Shown one piece after another: positions 63,320 through 64,000 of a stretch of 64,000 nucleotides of DNA (position 1 is the stretch's first letter; each line of letters opens with the position of its first letter). Source of the DNA: Cristatella mucedo (Eukaryota; Bryozoa; Phylactolaemata; Cristatellidae); contig WPIO01000001.1 in the NCBI GenBank assembly GCA_009760855.2, forward strand, positions 12,779,501 through 12,843,500. Direction: 5' to 3'. The notes beneath the pieces are model-generated. The model saw only the letters and a list, made by a program, of their open reading frames with translations, was not told the origin of the DNA and did not search any database. The position numbers and the translations under genes are program-made.

Positions 63320-63468
63320 ATCGCCCGCACCCGCCCGCCCCCGCCCGCCCCCGCCCGCCACCGCCTGCCACCGCCCTCCCCCGCACGCCCCCGCACGCCC
63401 CCGCACGCCCCCGCCCGCCACCGCCTGCCACCGCCTGGCACCGCCCTCCCCCGCACGCCCCCGCCATG
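63320..63468. repeat. GC-rich minisatellite
   Basis: Irregular units of CCCGCCCGCC, CACCGCCTGC, CACCGCCCTCC and CCCGCACGCC alternate over about 150 bp, with an internal duplication (CCACCGCCTGCCACCGCC occurs twice). The G-rich minus strand has many GGG tracts. Confidence 0.92.
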
Positions 63469-64000
63469 GGATTCTCTCTGCTCTCACGTTCGCTCGCTCG
63501 CGGCCAGGAAGAGGGTGGCGAATTTAACGAGCCTGGCAAAAGAGCATTGCATGCGTGCTATCCCTCGATGTTCAAGTCAGGTGGCCACGCATTTCGTGGG
63601 CGGTGCTTTTAAGCATAGTCATTGCGACGGTCAATTGAGACTCAGGATTCACGTGGCAGAAAGACAAGAATGCCGGCTTCCGATGCGGTACTCTAGGCTT
63701 TCGCTTTAGCAAGCGACGCATTATCTGAGCGTGTAAACTTCGCATTGCTTCGAGATTTGTCATTCCGATACGTTAAGTCACAACTCAAAGCTGAAGCGTG
63801 AGCAGCGATGAAAACTATACTGGGCGAATGTGCATACGCTTGTTTTTGAGCCAAAGAGCCGATGAGAATAATATCTTCAGCAATCCCCCTATTGCCATCT
63901 TGATTTATTTTGCGCTTCATGCAACTCTACTTTATCTCTACTATGCACTGCAGGAGATATTTATGTCCAGCAAATGGTGAGGTGAGCAAGGTACGAATAG
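63469..64000. other. Unassigned right edge
   Basis: No feature recognised. Confidence 0.35.

Overview
This is a repeat-rich stretch of animal nuclear DNA. GT-AG introns, spliced genes with metazoan orthologues, non-LTR retrotransposons, tRNA-derived SINEs, a Tc1/mariner remnant and long dinucleotide microsatellites all point to an invertebrate metazoan, but the phylum cannot be fixed from the window. No bacterial or viral gene organisation is present. Nearly all long open frames are repeat translations (Val-Cys, Thr-His, Ser-Leu or Arg-Glu from TG, CA, TC and GA runs) or chance frames; the real genes are cut into short exons.

Left end (1-12.5 kb): a head-to-head gene pair. The first coding exon of a KLHDC4-like kelch-protein gene runs leftward from 984. 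A ZCCHC14-like gene runs rightward from 1342. I assembled nine coding exons for the latter whose splice phases agree end to end: N-terminal conserved domain, PX-like segment, low-complexity middle and C-terminal CCHC zinc knuckle. The two starts share 357 bp. The order recalls human 16q24.2, where KLHDC4 and ZCCHC14 are near neighbours. No SAM domain, the RNA-loop-binding module of vertebrate ZCCHC14, was found in the model.

Middle (12.5-52 kb): mostly mobile-element debris and unassigned sequence. At least eight pieces of one CR1/L2-like LINE family are present, with a 3' hairpin and (ATT)n tail. Two SINE families occur; the tail of one resembles the LINE 3' end. There is a Tc1/mariner remnant (14.6-15.1 kb), a decayed transposon-derived gene of a family dispersed in invertebrates (24.7-26.4 kb) carrying an inverted duplication of its own coding sequence, a 309-bp near-perfect tandem duplication (22.0-22.6 kb), and a TIR-bounded element (31.6-32.6 kb) holding a degenerate TTTAGGG-like array. 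No host gene is supported between about 12.5 and 53.7 kb.

Right end (53.7-64 kb): the last exon of a two-pore-domain potassium channel on the minus strand. It runs from the second half of the first pore motif (YGNVTP) to the stop, with a long M2-M3 loop and a C-terminus made of a (Gly-Asp)n run encoded by a hexanucleotide array. The 5' exons lie beyond the window or were not recognisable. The rest is microsatellite-rich, locally GC-rich sequence.

All calls rest on reading the sequence and recalled family features; no alignment or search was run.
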